Of a stretch of 5,707 bases of DNA, positions 1 to 5,424 are shown piece after piece (the first letter of the stretch is position 1; the number at the start of each line of letters is the position of its first letter). The notes beneath the pieces are model-generated. The model saw nothing but the letters and a program-made list of their open reading frames with translations, ran no database searches and was not told where the DNA came from. The translations under genes and the position numbers were made by a program. The stretch is from an uncultured Eubacteriales bacterium (GTDB taxonomy: Bacteria > Bacillota > Clostridia > Christensenellales > UBA1242). The DNA lies in NCBI GenBank assembly GCA_949067325.1, contig CARTDZ010000028.1:7667-13373 (forward strand), read 5' to 3'.

Positions 1-2
1 CG

Positions 3-542
<540 letters not shown>

Positions 543-699
543 AAAGAATTAAATAGCAGATAATAATTTAGATAATAATCATCAAATAAAAAGTTGGCCA
601 AAAACCTAAATAAGTAGAAAAAAGGCTAAATATTTAAATATATAAATTAAATAAAATAGCTTGACAAAAAATATTTTTAAACTTTTTTTAAGAAACCTA
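543..699. other. AT-rich spacer between ligA and first duplicated gene
   Basis: No coding region is supported here. The stretch is very AT-rich. It contains a short direct repeat (AGATAATAAT at 558-567 and 570-579) and a TTGGCCAA palindrome at 594-601. No hairpin with a T-run was found, so termination of ligA is unexplained. From about 612 on, the sequence aligns with 1216 onward and belongs to the duplicated module. The A/T tracts at about 665-690 resemble an UP element just upstream of the -35 at 700. Confidence 0.6.
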
Positions 700-727
700 T
701 TGACATGACACCCCTCCGTGATATAAT
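700..727 (+). promoter_or_regulatory. Promoter of small membrane gene copy 1
   Basis: A perfect -35 TTGACA (700-705) and perfect -10 TATAAT (722-727) are separated by 16 nt, with A/T tracts upstream. The expected start of transcription is about 733-736, giving a leader of roughly 13-15 nt that contains only the SD. CCCCTC (711-716) and GAGGGG (739-744) form a 6-bp dyad flanking the -10 box, a possible operator. Confidence 0.88.
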
Positions 728-747
728 TAATTGTGAAAGAGGGGGAA

Positions 748-1152
748 ATGATGCAAAACAAAGAAAAAAATGTTTGTGAAATGACAGAAAAAGAACTTAA
801 TGACAAGAGTTCAAAGGCTAAAGATCAGCTAGGCAAAATTAAAGAAGTAAGGCCTGACGTGTCACACTTATTTCAATGGGTAGATGGAGTGCTTGTAGGT
901 GCAGAAATTGCTGCATTTGCGATTAATCAAAAGTTAGATAATCCTTCACTTAGCAAAGTGGTTTTTGGGCTGGCAGGTGGAATTTGCGGATTAAGTCTAT
1001 GTAATGTTGCTGTTCAAGGCGCTTTTCGTTATGTTGCCAAAAAGGCGGCTTTTGATGTAAAAGAAGTAGAACTTGAACTTGAAAGAAGACGTTTAGAACA
1101 AATGTGCGCGAGTAAGTCTATGGAAGATGAGCAAGAGCTAAACAATTTTTAA
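748..1152 (+). CDS. Small two-TM membrane protein of unknown function, copy 1
   Basis: I do not recognise the family. The 134-residue product has a polar, charged N-terminus (about 1-38, with Cys10), two hydrophobic segments at about 41-59 and 70-93 joined by a short polar loop with Pro66, and a highly charged tail (about 97-134) likely to be helical or coiled coil (KEVELELERRR). The second segment is Gly-rich (GLAGGICGLSL), as in packed TM helix pairs. No signal peptidase site is evident; both tails are probably cytoplasmic (inference). The frame is open from a GTG at 733, but that codon sits at the predicted transcription start and has no SD. ATG 748 follows GAGGGGG (739-745) at good spacing; ATG 751 is equally possible. 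The gene is monocistronic, between its own promoter and terminator. It is paralogous to the next gene. A holin-like or toxin-like role is possible from size and topology only, with no supporting motif. Confidence 0.82.
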   Translation: MMQNKEKNVCEMTEKELNDKSSKAKDQLGKIKEVRPDVSHLFQWVDGVLVGAEIAAFAINQKLDNPSLSKVVFGLAGGICGLSLCNVAVQGAFRYVAKKAAFDVKEVELELERRRLEQMCASKSMEDEQELNNF

Positions 1153-1166
1153 AAATAAAAACAAAT

Positions 1167-1203
1167 AAAAAATCTTGTTAAAATTTATTGACAAGGTTTT
1201 TTT
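1167..1203 (+). terminator. Intrinsic terminator after copy 1
   Basis: The arms AAAAAATCTTGT (1167-1178) and ACAAGGTTTTTT (1191-1202) pair over 12 bp with one G-U, around a 12-nt loop, and end in a run of seven T. The A-run on the 5' side means it could also act on the opposite strand. It lies 14 nt after the stop codon, and its stem and loop sequence is repeated after copy 2. Confidence 0.85.
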
Positions 1204-1301
1204 ATGTATGTAAAAAGGTAGAAGAAAACTAAATATTTAAAAATTTAGATTAAATAAAATAGCTTTACAAGATTATTTTTAAACTTTTTTAAGGAAACCT
1301 A

Positions 1302-1328
1302 TTGACAAATCCCCCCCCATGATATAAT
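1302..1328 (+). promoter_or_regulatory. Promoter of small membrane gene copy 2, with C8 tract in spacer
   Basis: TTGACA (1302-1307) and TATAAT (1323-1328) are both perfect but only 15 nt apart, shorter than the 16-nt spacer of copy 1 and the usual 17. The spacer holds eight consecutive C (1311-1318), where copy 1 has CCCC-T-CC. Slippage in this tract would change the spacing and probably the strength. The C-run is also complementary to the GGGGG of the SD (1342-1346). Confidence 0.85.
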
Positions 1329-1348
1329 TAATTGTGAAAGAGGGGGAA

Positions 1349-1753
1349 ATGATGCAAAACAAAGAAAAAAATGTTTGTGAAATGACAGAAAAAGAACTCA
1401 ATGACAAGAGTTCAAAGGCTAAAAATCTGCAGGCCGCAATAAAAAAAGCAGAGCCTGCCGTGATGCCGTTTTTGTTTTTTGGATTTGGAGCTTTTGTGGG
1501 TGCGAAAATTGTTTCATTTGCGATCAATCAACAATTAGAAATACCTTCTCTTAATAAAGTGTATATTGGGTTAAGTGGTTGTGTTGTCGGATTGGGTATT
1601 ATTAATATTGCTGCTCAAGGCGTTTTTCGTTATGTTGAGAAAAAGGCAAAGCTTGCTGTAAAAGAAGTAGAAGCTGAATTCGAAAGAAGAAGCTCGGAAC
1701 AAATGTGCGCGAGTAAGTCTATGGAAGATGAGCAAGAGCTAAATAATTTTTAA
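1349..1753 (+). CDS. Small two-TM membrane protein of unknown function, copy 2
   Basis: Paralogue of the gene at 748-1152, with the same length (134 residues) and no gaps in alignment. Residues 1-25 and 117-134 are identical to copy 1, while about half of the positions in between differ. Topology is the same: polar N-terminus with Cys10, TM1 at about 39-59 (aromatic and Gly-rich, FLFFGFGAFVG), TM2 at about 70-93 (IGLSGCVVGLGIINI), and a charged, probably helical tail (KEVEAEFERR). Conserved points across both are FAINQ at the end of TM1, PSL in the loop, QG-FRYV at the end of TM2, and Cys120. The start is ATG 1349 (or 1352) after GAGGGGG (1340-1346); the in-frame GTG at 1334 lies at the expected transcription start. 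It has its own promoter and terminator. I do not recognise the family and assign no function. Confidence 0.82.
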   Translation: MMQNKEKNVCEMTEKELNDKSSKAKNLQAAIKKAEPAVMPFLFFGFGAFVGAKIVSFAINQQLEIPSLNKVYIGLSGCVVGLGIINIAAQGVFRYVEKKAKLAVKEVEAEFERRSSEQMCASKSMEDEQELNNF

Positions 1754-1767
1754 TAATAAAAACAAAT

Positions 1768-1808
1768 AAAAAATCTTGTTAAAATTTATTGACAAGGTTT
1801 TTATTTTT
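1768..1808 (+). terminator. Intrinsic terminator after copy 2, overlapping the rpsL promoter
   Basis: Arms 1768-1779 and 1792-1803 pair as in copy 1 around the same 12-nt loop, although the final pair is lost because the T-run is interrupted (TTTTT-A-TTTTT). The loop and 3' arm contain TTGACA (1789-1794), which is the -35 of the following promoter, so one sequence both ends the small gene and starts the str operon. Confidence 0.82.
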
Positions 1809-1817
1809 ATGTATAAT
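1789..1817 (+). promoter_or_regulatory. Main promoter of the rpsL-rpsG-fusA operon
   Basis: Perfect -35 TTGACA (1789-1794), 17-nt spacer, perfect -10 TATAAT (1812-1817). This is the best promoter in the window, as expected for ribosomal protein genes. Transcription should start at about 1823-1826, giving a leader of about 230 nt before rpsL. Confidence 0.88.
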
Positions 1818-1979
1818 ACAAACGTATGCTTCGTTGTCGGAAGCAATGCTTAGAAATTTTCGAGCATAAACAAACAACAAGTGGCTTTAAGCTGCTGATT
1901 TGCACACTTTGCAAAGTTGACCTTATGTTGAGGCAATCGTGTTGTTCATGTTTTACTTTCAATTCTAGCATTTTTGTTG

Positions 1980-2007
1980 GGCAACAGCATGGCTGTTGTC
2001 TTTTTTT
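1980..2007 (+). terminator. Intrinsic terminator inside the rpsL leader
   Basis: GGCAACAGC (1980-1988) pairs with GCTGTTGTC (1992-2000) over 9 bp with one G-U and an ATG triloop, followed directly by seven T (2001-2007). It lies after the operon promoter and 45 nt before the rpsL start, so it must be bypassed for the operon to be expressed. Confidence 0.8.
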
Positions 2008-2020
2008 AAGACAAAAATCT

Positions 2021-2036
2021 CTCGGGAAAGCCCGAG
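2021..2036 (+). promoter_or_regulatory. GC hairpin just upstream of the rpsL SD
   Basis: CTCGGG (2021-2026) and CCCGAG (2031-2036) form a perfect 6-bp stem with an AAAG loop. It is followed by TTAAAAGGGGAAA (2037-2049), which carries the SD (GGGG, 6 nt before ATG). It has no T-run, so a role in translation or mRNA stability is more likely than termination. Confidence 0.6.
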
Positions 2037-2052
2037 TTAAAAGGGGAAAAGT

Positions 2053-2433
2053 ATGCCAACAATAAACCAACTTGTAAGAAAAGGCCGTGAAACATTTGAG
2101 AAGAAGTCAAAGTCACCACTTCTTGATGAATGTCCTCAAAAAAGAGGTGTTTGCCTCTCTGTGAGAACTGCAACTCCTAAGAAGCCTAACTCAGCTCTTC
2201 GTAAGATTGCCAGAGTTAAACTTTCAAACGGACAAGAAGGAACTTGCTACATTCCAGGTGTTGGACACAACCTTCAAGAGCACAGCGTTGTTCTTGTACG
2301 TGGGGGCAGAGTTAAGGACCTTCCTGGTGTAAGATATCACATCATTCGCGGTACTCTTGACACAGCAGGTGTTCAAAACAGAAAACAATCACGTTCAAAA
2401 TACGGTGCAAAACGTCCTAAAAAATCAAAGTAA
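2053..2433 (+). CDS. rpsL: 30S ribosomal protein S12
   Basis: S12 sits at the decoding centre of the 30S subunit and controls accuracy; it is the classic streptomycin-resistance locus. The 126-residue product is close to the usual bacterial length (E. coli 124) and lacks the N-terminal extension seen in some Gram-positive S12. Signature stretches are CPQKRGVC (27-34), [11 protein letters not shown] (41-51), [10 protein letters not shown] (71-80), [13 protein letters not shown] (84-96) and [14 protein letters not shown] near the C-terminus. Lys43 and Lys88, where resistance changes are known, are both wild type, and Asp89 (the RimO methylthiolation site) is present. ATG 2053 gives the conserved [10 protein letters not shown] start and follows AAGGGG at 6 nt. 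It is the first gene of the operon, with rpsG 75 nt downstream. Confidence 0.99.
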   Translation: MPTINQLVRKGRETFEKKSKSPLLDECPQKRGVCLSVRTATPKKPNSALRKIARVKLSNGQEGTCYIPGVGHNLQEHSVVLVRGGRVKDLPGVRYHIIRGTLDTAGVQNRKQSRSKYGAKRPKKSK

Positions 2434-2470
2434 AACTTTGCTTGGACTTAAATTAAAAAGAAAATTAATC

Positions 2471-2491
2471 GCAAATTATGAAAAAATTTGC
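2471..2491 (+). promoter_or_regulatory. Hairpin just upstream of the rpsG SD
   Basis: GCAAATT (2471-2477) and AATTTGC (2485-2491) pair perfectly over 7 bp with a 7-nt loop. The stem is followed at once by TTAAAAGGGGAAA (2492-2504), the same 13 nt that follow the hairpin before rpsL. In E. coli, S7 represses the str operon by binding the rpsL-rpsG spacer. This hairpin sits in the corresponding place, but I see no sequence match to that site. Confidence 0.6.
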
Positions 2492-2508
2492 TTAAAAGGG
2501 GAAATATT

Positions 2509-2982
2509 ATGCCAAGAAGAAATAGACCTGAAAAGAAAAGCGTTCTTCCTGATCCAATTTATAAGAGCAAAGTTGTTACCAAGCTTGTAAACCAAGTTAT
2601 GCAAGATGGAAAAAAAGGACTTGCTCAAAGAATTGTTTATGGTGCATTTGACATCATTCAAAACAAAATGGGACAAGAGCCACTTGACGTGTTCACAACT
2701 GCACTTGAAAACGTTAAGCCTGTTCTTGAAACAAAATCAAGACGTGTAGGTGGTGCAACTTACCAAGTTCCAATGGAAATCAGACCAGATAGAAGACAAA
2801 CTCTTGCTATCAGATGGATGGTCGCTTTTGCTAGAAAACGCTCTGGCGAAAGAGGAATGGATGCAAAACTTGCTGGCGAAATCATGGACGCTTTCAACTC
2901 AACTGGCGCTTCAATCAAAAGAAGAGATGAAATGCACAGAATGGCTGAGGCAAACAAAGCTTTCGCTCACTACAAATGGTAA
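2509..2982 (+). CDS. rpsG: 30S ribosomal protein S7
   Basis: S7 is a primary 16S rRNA binding protein that nucleates assembly of the 30S head and lines the E site. The 157-residue length is typical. Recognisable stretches are [18 protein letters not shown] at the start, [15 protein letters not shown] (about 35-49), [22 protein letters not shown] (split over about 73-94), [11 protein letters not shown], and the C-terminal [24 protein letters not shown] 2509 gives the conserved MPRR start and has SD GGGG at 7 nt. The frame extends 7 codons upstream to a TTG at 2488, which falls inside the preceding hairpin and is not the start. It is co-transcribed with rpsL and followed by an unusually long, structured spacer before fusA. 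Its last codons (TTTCGCTC, 2961-2968) can pair with the bases right after the stop. Confidence 0.99.
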   Translation: MPRRNRPEKKSVLPDPIYKSKVVTKLVNQVMQDGKKGLAQRIVYGAFDIIQNKMGQEPLDVFTTALENVKPVLETKSRRVGGATYQVPMEIRPDRRQTLAIRWMVAFARKRSGERGMDAKLAGEIMDAFNSTGASIKRRDEMHRMAEANKAFAHYKW

Positions 2983-3008
2983 GAGCGAAAAACTGCATTG
3001 GTTGCTTG

Positions 3009-3029
3009 TTTTCGCAAGATTTGCGAAAA
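3009..3029 (+). repeat. Perfect 9-bp inverted repeat in the rpsG-fusA spacer
   Basis: TTTTCGCAA (3009-3017), loop GAT, TTGCGAAAA (3021-3029). It is the apical hairpin inside the larger 10-bp pairing of 2983-2992 with 3048-3057. It is not followed by T residues and so does not look like a terminator. Confidence 0.75.
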
Positions 3030-3159
3030 GCTGCGCGTTAACATTTGTTTTTCGCTCTTGCGACCAAACGAAATCGCACGTTGTTGGCGATTTGTCGCAA
3101 CTCTCGTGCGAAGCTGAAATTCTAAGCTTTATTTAATAAGTTGAAATTTAAAAAGTGGC

Positions 3160-3186
3160 TTATAACCGCACTTAAAAAGGTTATAA
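3160..3186 (+). promoter_or_regulatory. Inverted repeat just upstream of the fusA SD
   Basis: TTATAACC (3160-3167) and GGTTATAA (3179-3186) are perfectly complementary over 8 bp with an 11-nt loop. The SD (AAGGA, 3196-3200) begins 9 nt later, with 11 nt between it and the fusA ATG. It could be an RNA hairpin near the SD or a DNA operator; no strong promoter was found here. Confidence 0.55.
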
Positions 3187-3211
3187 ATCTATAAAAAGGA
3201 AAAATAAAATC

Positions 3212-5287
3212 ATGGCAAATGATCTACACATGACCAGAAACGTCGGAATCATGGCGCACATCGATGCTGGTAAGACTACAACTACAGAGCGTATTCTTTT
3301 CTATACTGGAAAGAGCCACAAAATCGGTGAAGTACATGACGGCGCTGCTACAATGGACTGGATGGCTCAAGAGCAAGAGAGAGGTATCACAATCACTTCT
3401 GCCTGCACAACTTGCACTTGGAAAAATCACAAAATCAACATCATTGACACTCCTGGACACGTTGACTTCACAATCGAAGTTGAGCGTTCACTCAAAGTGC
3501 TTGATGGTACTGTTTTGGTGCTTTCTGCACGTGACAAAGTTCAGCCACAAACTGAAACTGTTTGGCGTCAAGCGACAAGATACAAAGTTCCAGCAATCAT
3601 CTACGTAAACAAGATGGACCGTGATGCTGCTGACTTCTTCGCTTGCGTTGAGTCAATCAAAAACAGACTTAAAACAAACCCATTGCCAATCCAAATGCCT
3701 ATTGGTGAGGCTGACACTTTCAGTGGTATTATCGACCTGCTCACAATGAAAGCCGAAATCTACAAAGATGACATGGGTACACAAATTGAAATCACAGACG
3801 TTCCTGCAGAGCTTAAAGCAAAAGCACAAGCTATGCATGACGAACTTATCGAGAAGGTTGTTGAAACAGATGACGAACTTCTTGTAAGATATTTTGACGG
3901 GGAGGAAATCTCTCTTGACGAAATCAAAAAGGCAATAAGAAATGCAACTATTGCAAAAACTTTGACACCAGTTCTTTGCGGTTCTTCTTATAAGAACAAG
4001 GGCGTTCAAATGCTTCTTGACGCAATGGTTGAATATCTTCCATCTCCACTTGACATTCCTGCAATGAAGGGTATGAACCCAGACAATGATCAAGAAGAAG
4101 AAAGACCAGCCGACGAAAATGCACCTTTCTCAGGTCTTGCATTCAAAATTATGACTGACCCATATGTTGGTGGACTTACTTTCTTCCGCGTTTATTCAGG
4201 AAAACTCACAGCTGGATCTTATGTTTACAACTCAAACACTGGCAAACAAGAACGCGTTGGCCGTCTTATCCGTATGCACGCAAACAACCGTCAAGAAATT
4301 TCTGAAGTTGGCGCTGGTGACATCGCAGCTATCGTAGGCCTTAAAGATACAATCACAGGCCACACACTTTGCGACGAAAAACACCCAATTCAACTTGAAA
4401 GTATGGAATTTCCTGAGCCAGTTATCCAACTTGCTATCGAGCCTAAAACAAAAGATATGCAAGAAAAAATGGCTCTCGCTCTTGCGAAACTTATGAGAGA
4501 AGACCCTTCATTCAGAGTTACAACAAACGTTGAAACAGGTCAAACTCTTATCGCAGGTATGGGCGAACTTCACCTCGAAATCATCGTTGATCGTCTTCTT
4601 CGTGAATTTAAGGTTGAAGCAACCGTTGGTGACCCACAAGTAAGCTACCGCGAAGCAATCAAAAAAGCAGTTAAGGCTGAAGGAAAATTCATTCGTCAGT
4701 CAGGTGGTAAAGGTCAATACGGCCACTGCGTTATCGAAATGGAACCACTTGAACCAGGCGAAGGCTATCAATTTGTTGACAAAACAGTTGGCGGATCTAT
4801 TCCAAAAGAATATATTCAACCAATCAACAATGGTATCGCAGAAGCCCGCATGAACGGTGTGCTTGCAGGATACGAAACAATTGACTTTAGAGTTACAGTT
4901 GTTGACGGCTCATTCCACGAAGTCGACTCTTCAGAAATGGCCTTCAAAATTGCAGGCTCTCTTGCTTTCCAAGATGGTGCAAAGAAAGCTGACCCAGTTC
5001 TTCTTGAACCTATCATGAAAGTTACAGTTGAAGTTCCTGATGAATATCTTGGAACTGTTATGGGCAACCTCACATCACGTCGTGGTATGCTTACAGGTAC
5101 AGAAAGCTCAAACGGAATTCAAATCGTAAACGCTGAAGTTCCACTTGCAAATATGTTCGGATATGCAACTGACCTTCGTTCACAAACACAAGGTCGCGGC
5201 AATTATGTTATGGAACCACTTAAATACCAAGAAGTTCCACGCTCAATTGCTCAAACTATCATGGGCGAACGTGCAAAAAAGGCGTAA
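3212..5287 (+). CDS. fusA: Translation elongation factor G (EF-G)
   Basis: EF-G is the cytoplasmic GTPase that moves tRNA and mRNA through the ribosome and, with RRF, recycles ribosomes. The 691-residue length is typical and all five domains are present. G domain motifs: G1 AHIDAGKT (15-22), G2 RGIT (57-60), G3 DTPGH (79-83, catalytic His83), G4 NKMD (133-136) and G5 GSSYKNKG (257-264). Domain II begins near 305 ([20 protein letters not shown]), domain III contains EDPSFRV and GMGELHLEI, domain IV contains [17 protein letters not shown] and [14 protein letters not shown], and domain V contains [12 protein letters not shown] and SRRGML. The segment after G3 reads [14 protein letters not shown]; the Lys before VQPQ is where many homologues have Gly. 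ATG 3212 has a modest SD (AAGGA, 11 nt upstream). It is the third gene of the operon; tuf follows after 137 nt with its own promoter. Confidence 0.99.
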   Translation: MANDLHMTRNVGIMAHIDAGKTTTTERILFYTGKSHKIGEVHDGAATMDWMAQEQERGITITSACTTCTWKNHKINIIDTPGHVDFTIEVERSLKVLDGTVLVLSARDKVQPQTETVWRQATRYKVPAIIYVNKMDRDAADFFACVESIKNRLKTNPLPIQMPIGEADTFSGIIDLLTMKAEIYKDDMGTQIEITDVPAELKAKAQAMHDELIEKVVETDDELLVRYFDGEEISLDEIKKAIRNATIAKTLTPVLCGSSYKNKGVQMLLDAMVEYLPSPLDIPAMKGMNPDNDQEEERPADENAPFSGLAFKIMTDPYVGGLTFFRVYSGKLTAGSYVYNSNTGKQERVGRLIRMHANNRQEISEVGAGDIAAIVGLKDTITGHTLCDEKHPIQLESMEFPEPVIQLAIEPKTKDMQEKMALALAKLMREDPSFRVTTNVETGQTLIAGMGELHLEIIVDRLLREFKVEATVGDPQVSYREAIKKAVKAEGKFIRQSGGKGQYGHCVIEMEPLEPGEGYQFVDKTVGGSIPKEYIQPINNGIAEARMNGVLAGYETIDFRVTVVDGSFHEVDSSEMAFKIAGSLAFQDGAKKADPVLLEPIMKVTVEVPDEYLGTVMGNLTSRRGMLTGTESSNGIQIVNAEVPLANMFGYATDLRSQTQGRGNYVMEPLKYQEVPRSIAQTIMGERAKKA

Positions 5288-5297
5288 TATGCCTTAC

Positions 5298-5317
5298 TTA
5301 GACCTGAAAAGGTTTAA
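5298..5317 (+). terminator. Weak hairpin after fusA, possible terminator
   Basis: TTAGACCT (5298-5305) and AGGTTTAA (5310-5317) form an 8-bp stem with one G-U and a GAAA tetraloop, starting 11 nt after the fusA stop. No proper T-run follows (ACTTTG), so termination is probably weak, and some transcripts may continue into tuf. It could instead be an mRNA 3'-end stabiliser or processing site. Confidence 0.4.
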
Positions 5318-5363
5318 ACTTTGAAAATCTTTTAAATAATTTGAAAAATTTGATGAAATCATT

Positions 5364-5391
5364 TTGAGATTGTTTAAAAGTATGCTAAAAT
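5364..5391 (+). promoter_or_regulatory. Extended -10 promoter of tuf
   Basis: TTGAGA (5364-5369), a 16-nt spacer and TAAAAT (5386-5391) preceded by TGC (5383-5385), giving an extended -10 (TGnTAAAAT). It lies 33 nt before the tuf start, so the expected leader is about 25 nt. It allows tuf to be made in excess over the upstream str genes. Confidence 0.78.
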
Positions 5392-5424
5392 AGCAATTGT
5401 AAAAATAAAAAAGGAGATTTTATT

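Larger units (their letters stand above)
612..1211 (+). repeat. Tandem module copy 1 (promoter, small membrane gene, terminator)
   Basis: First copy of a ~600-bp direct tandem repeat. It aligns with 1216-1815 at an offset of 604 at the left end, shrinking to 601 from the -10 box onward through small indels in the upstream part. Both coding regions are exactly the same length. The region from the -10 box to codon 25, and the last 18 codons plus terminator, are nearly identical between copies. The middle of the gene is much more diverged. No transposase gene or terminal inverted repeats are seen, so tandem duplication is more likely than an insertion element. Confidence 0.9.
1216..1815 (+). repeat. 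Tandem module copy 2 (promoter, small membrane gene, terminator)
   Basis: Second copy of the ~600-bp tandem repeat, directly abutting copy 1. Homology runs through the terminator to about 1815, into the -10 box of the downstream rpsL promoter. The sequence after the terminator in copy 1 (about 1203-1220) matches partly but lacks a good -10 there. Confidence 0.9.
1824..2052 (+). promoter_or_regulatory. Structured rpsL leader, candidate transcription attenuator
   Basis: This long 5' leader holds several hairpins: TGCTTC/GAAGCA (1827-1832/1840-1845), ATGCT/AGCAT (1846-1850/1863-1867), TTTGC/GCAAA (1899-1903/1911-1915), then an intrinsic terminator (1980-2007) and a GC hairpin at the SD. Segment 1940-1946 (TGTTGTT) can pair perfectly with 1873-1879 (AACAACA). 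Alternatively, 1940-1947 can pair with 1979-1986 (8 bp, two G-U), which is the 5' arm of the terminator. That gives the terminator / antiterminator / anti-antiterminator logic of an attenuator. The ligand could be a ribosomal protein, but no known leader motif was recognised. It could instead be a ~185-nt independent small RNA ending at 2007. Confidence 0.6.
2983..3211 (+). other. Long structured rpsG-fusA spacer with nested inverted repeats
   Basis: This 229-nt spacer has no supported gene. GAGCGAAAAA (2983-2992), right after the rpsG stop, is perfectly complementary to TTTTTCGCTC (3048-3057). Between them lies a perfect 9-bp hairpin (3009-3017/3021-3029). A second hairpin follows: TCGCACG (3074-3080) with CGTGCGA (3105-3111), holding an inner GGCGA/TCGC pairing. 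A smaller AAGCT/AGCTT stem lies at 3111-3129. TCGC or GCGA words are very dense between 2985 and 3112, more GC-rich than the AT-rich part (3120-3211) next to fusA. None of the stems has a T-run, so read-through into fusA is expected. It may be a REP-like interspersed element or a cis-regulatory or processing RNA. Confidence 0.65.

Noticed and set aside
661..666. Second TTGACA upstream of copy 1
   Set aside because: No -10-like hexamer lies at 16-18 nt downstream, and the copy-2 equivalent is degenerate (TTTACA).
612..1815. CRISPR array or insertion sequence
   Set aside because: The repeat is two ~600-bp coding units without short spaced repeats, transposase or terminal inverted repeats.
1826..2065. 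79-codon Cys-rich open frame through the rpsL leader, overlapping the rpsL start
   Set aside because: Its ATG lies 8 nt after the -10 box at the transcription start with no SD, it runs through the leader terminator, and its Cys codons come from the TGTTG/GCAACA words of the hairpins. No family resemblance was seen. A leader peptide is not excluded but is unsupported.
2488..2508. Upstream TTG start for rpsG
   Set aside because: It would add seven residues before the conserved MPRR start, sits in the hairpin arm, and would bury the GGGG SD inside the gene.
2750..3136. 128-codon frame overlapping rpsG out of frame and continuing into the spacer
   Set aside because: Most of it is the +1 shadow of rpsG, whose frame encodes unmistakable S7. 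The remainder lies over the inverted repeats and shows no recognisable protein.
3141..3166. Possible fusA promoter (TTGAAA ... TATAAC)
   Set aside because: The spacing is only 14 nt and both boxes are imperfect in AT-rich DNA; the TATAAC is also part of the inverted repeat.
3897..3917. SD-like GGGGAGGA inside fusA followed by TTG
   Set aside because: It encodes Asp-Gly-Glu-Glu in the EF-G frame, and no plausible gene follows in another frame.
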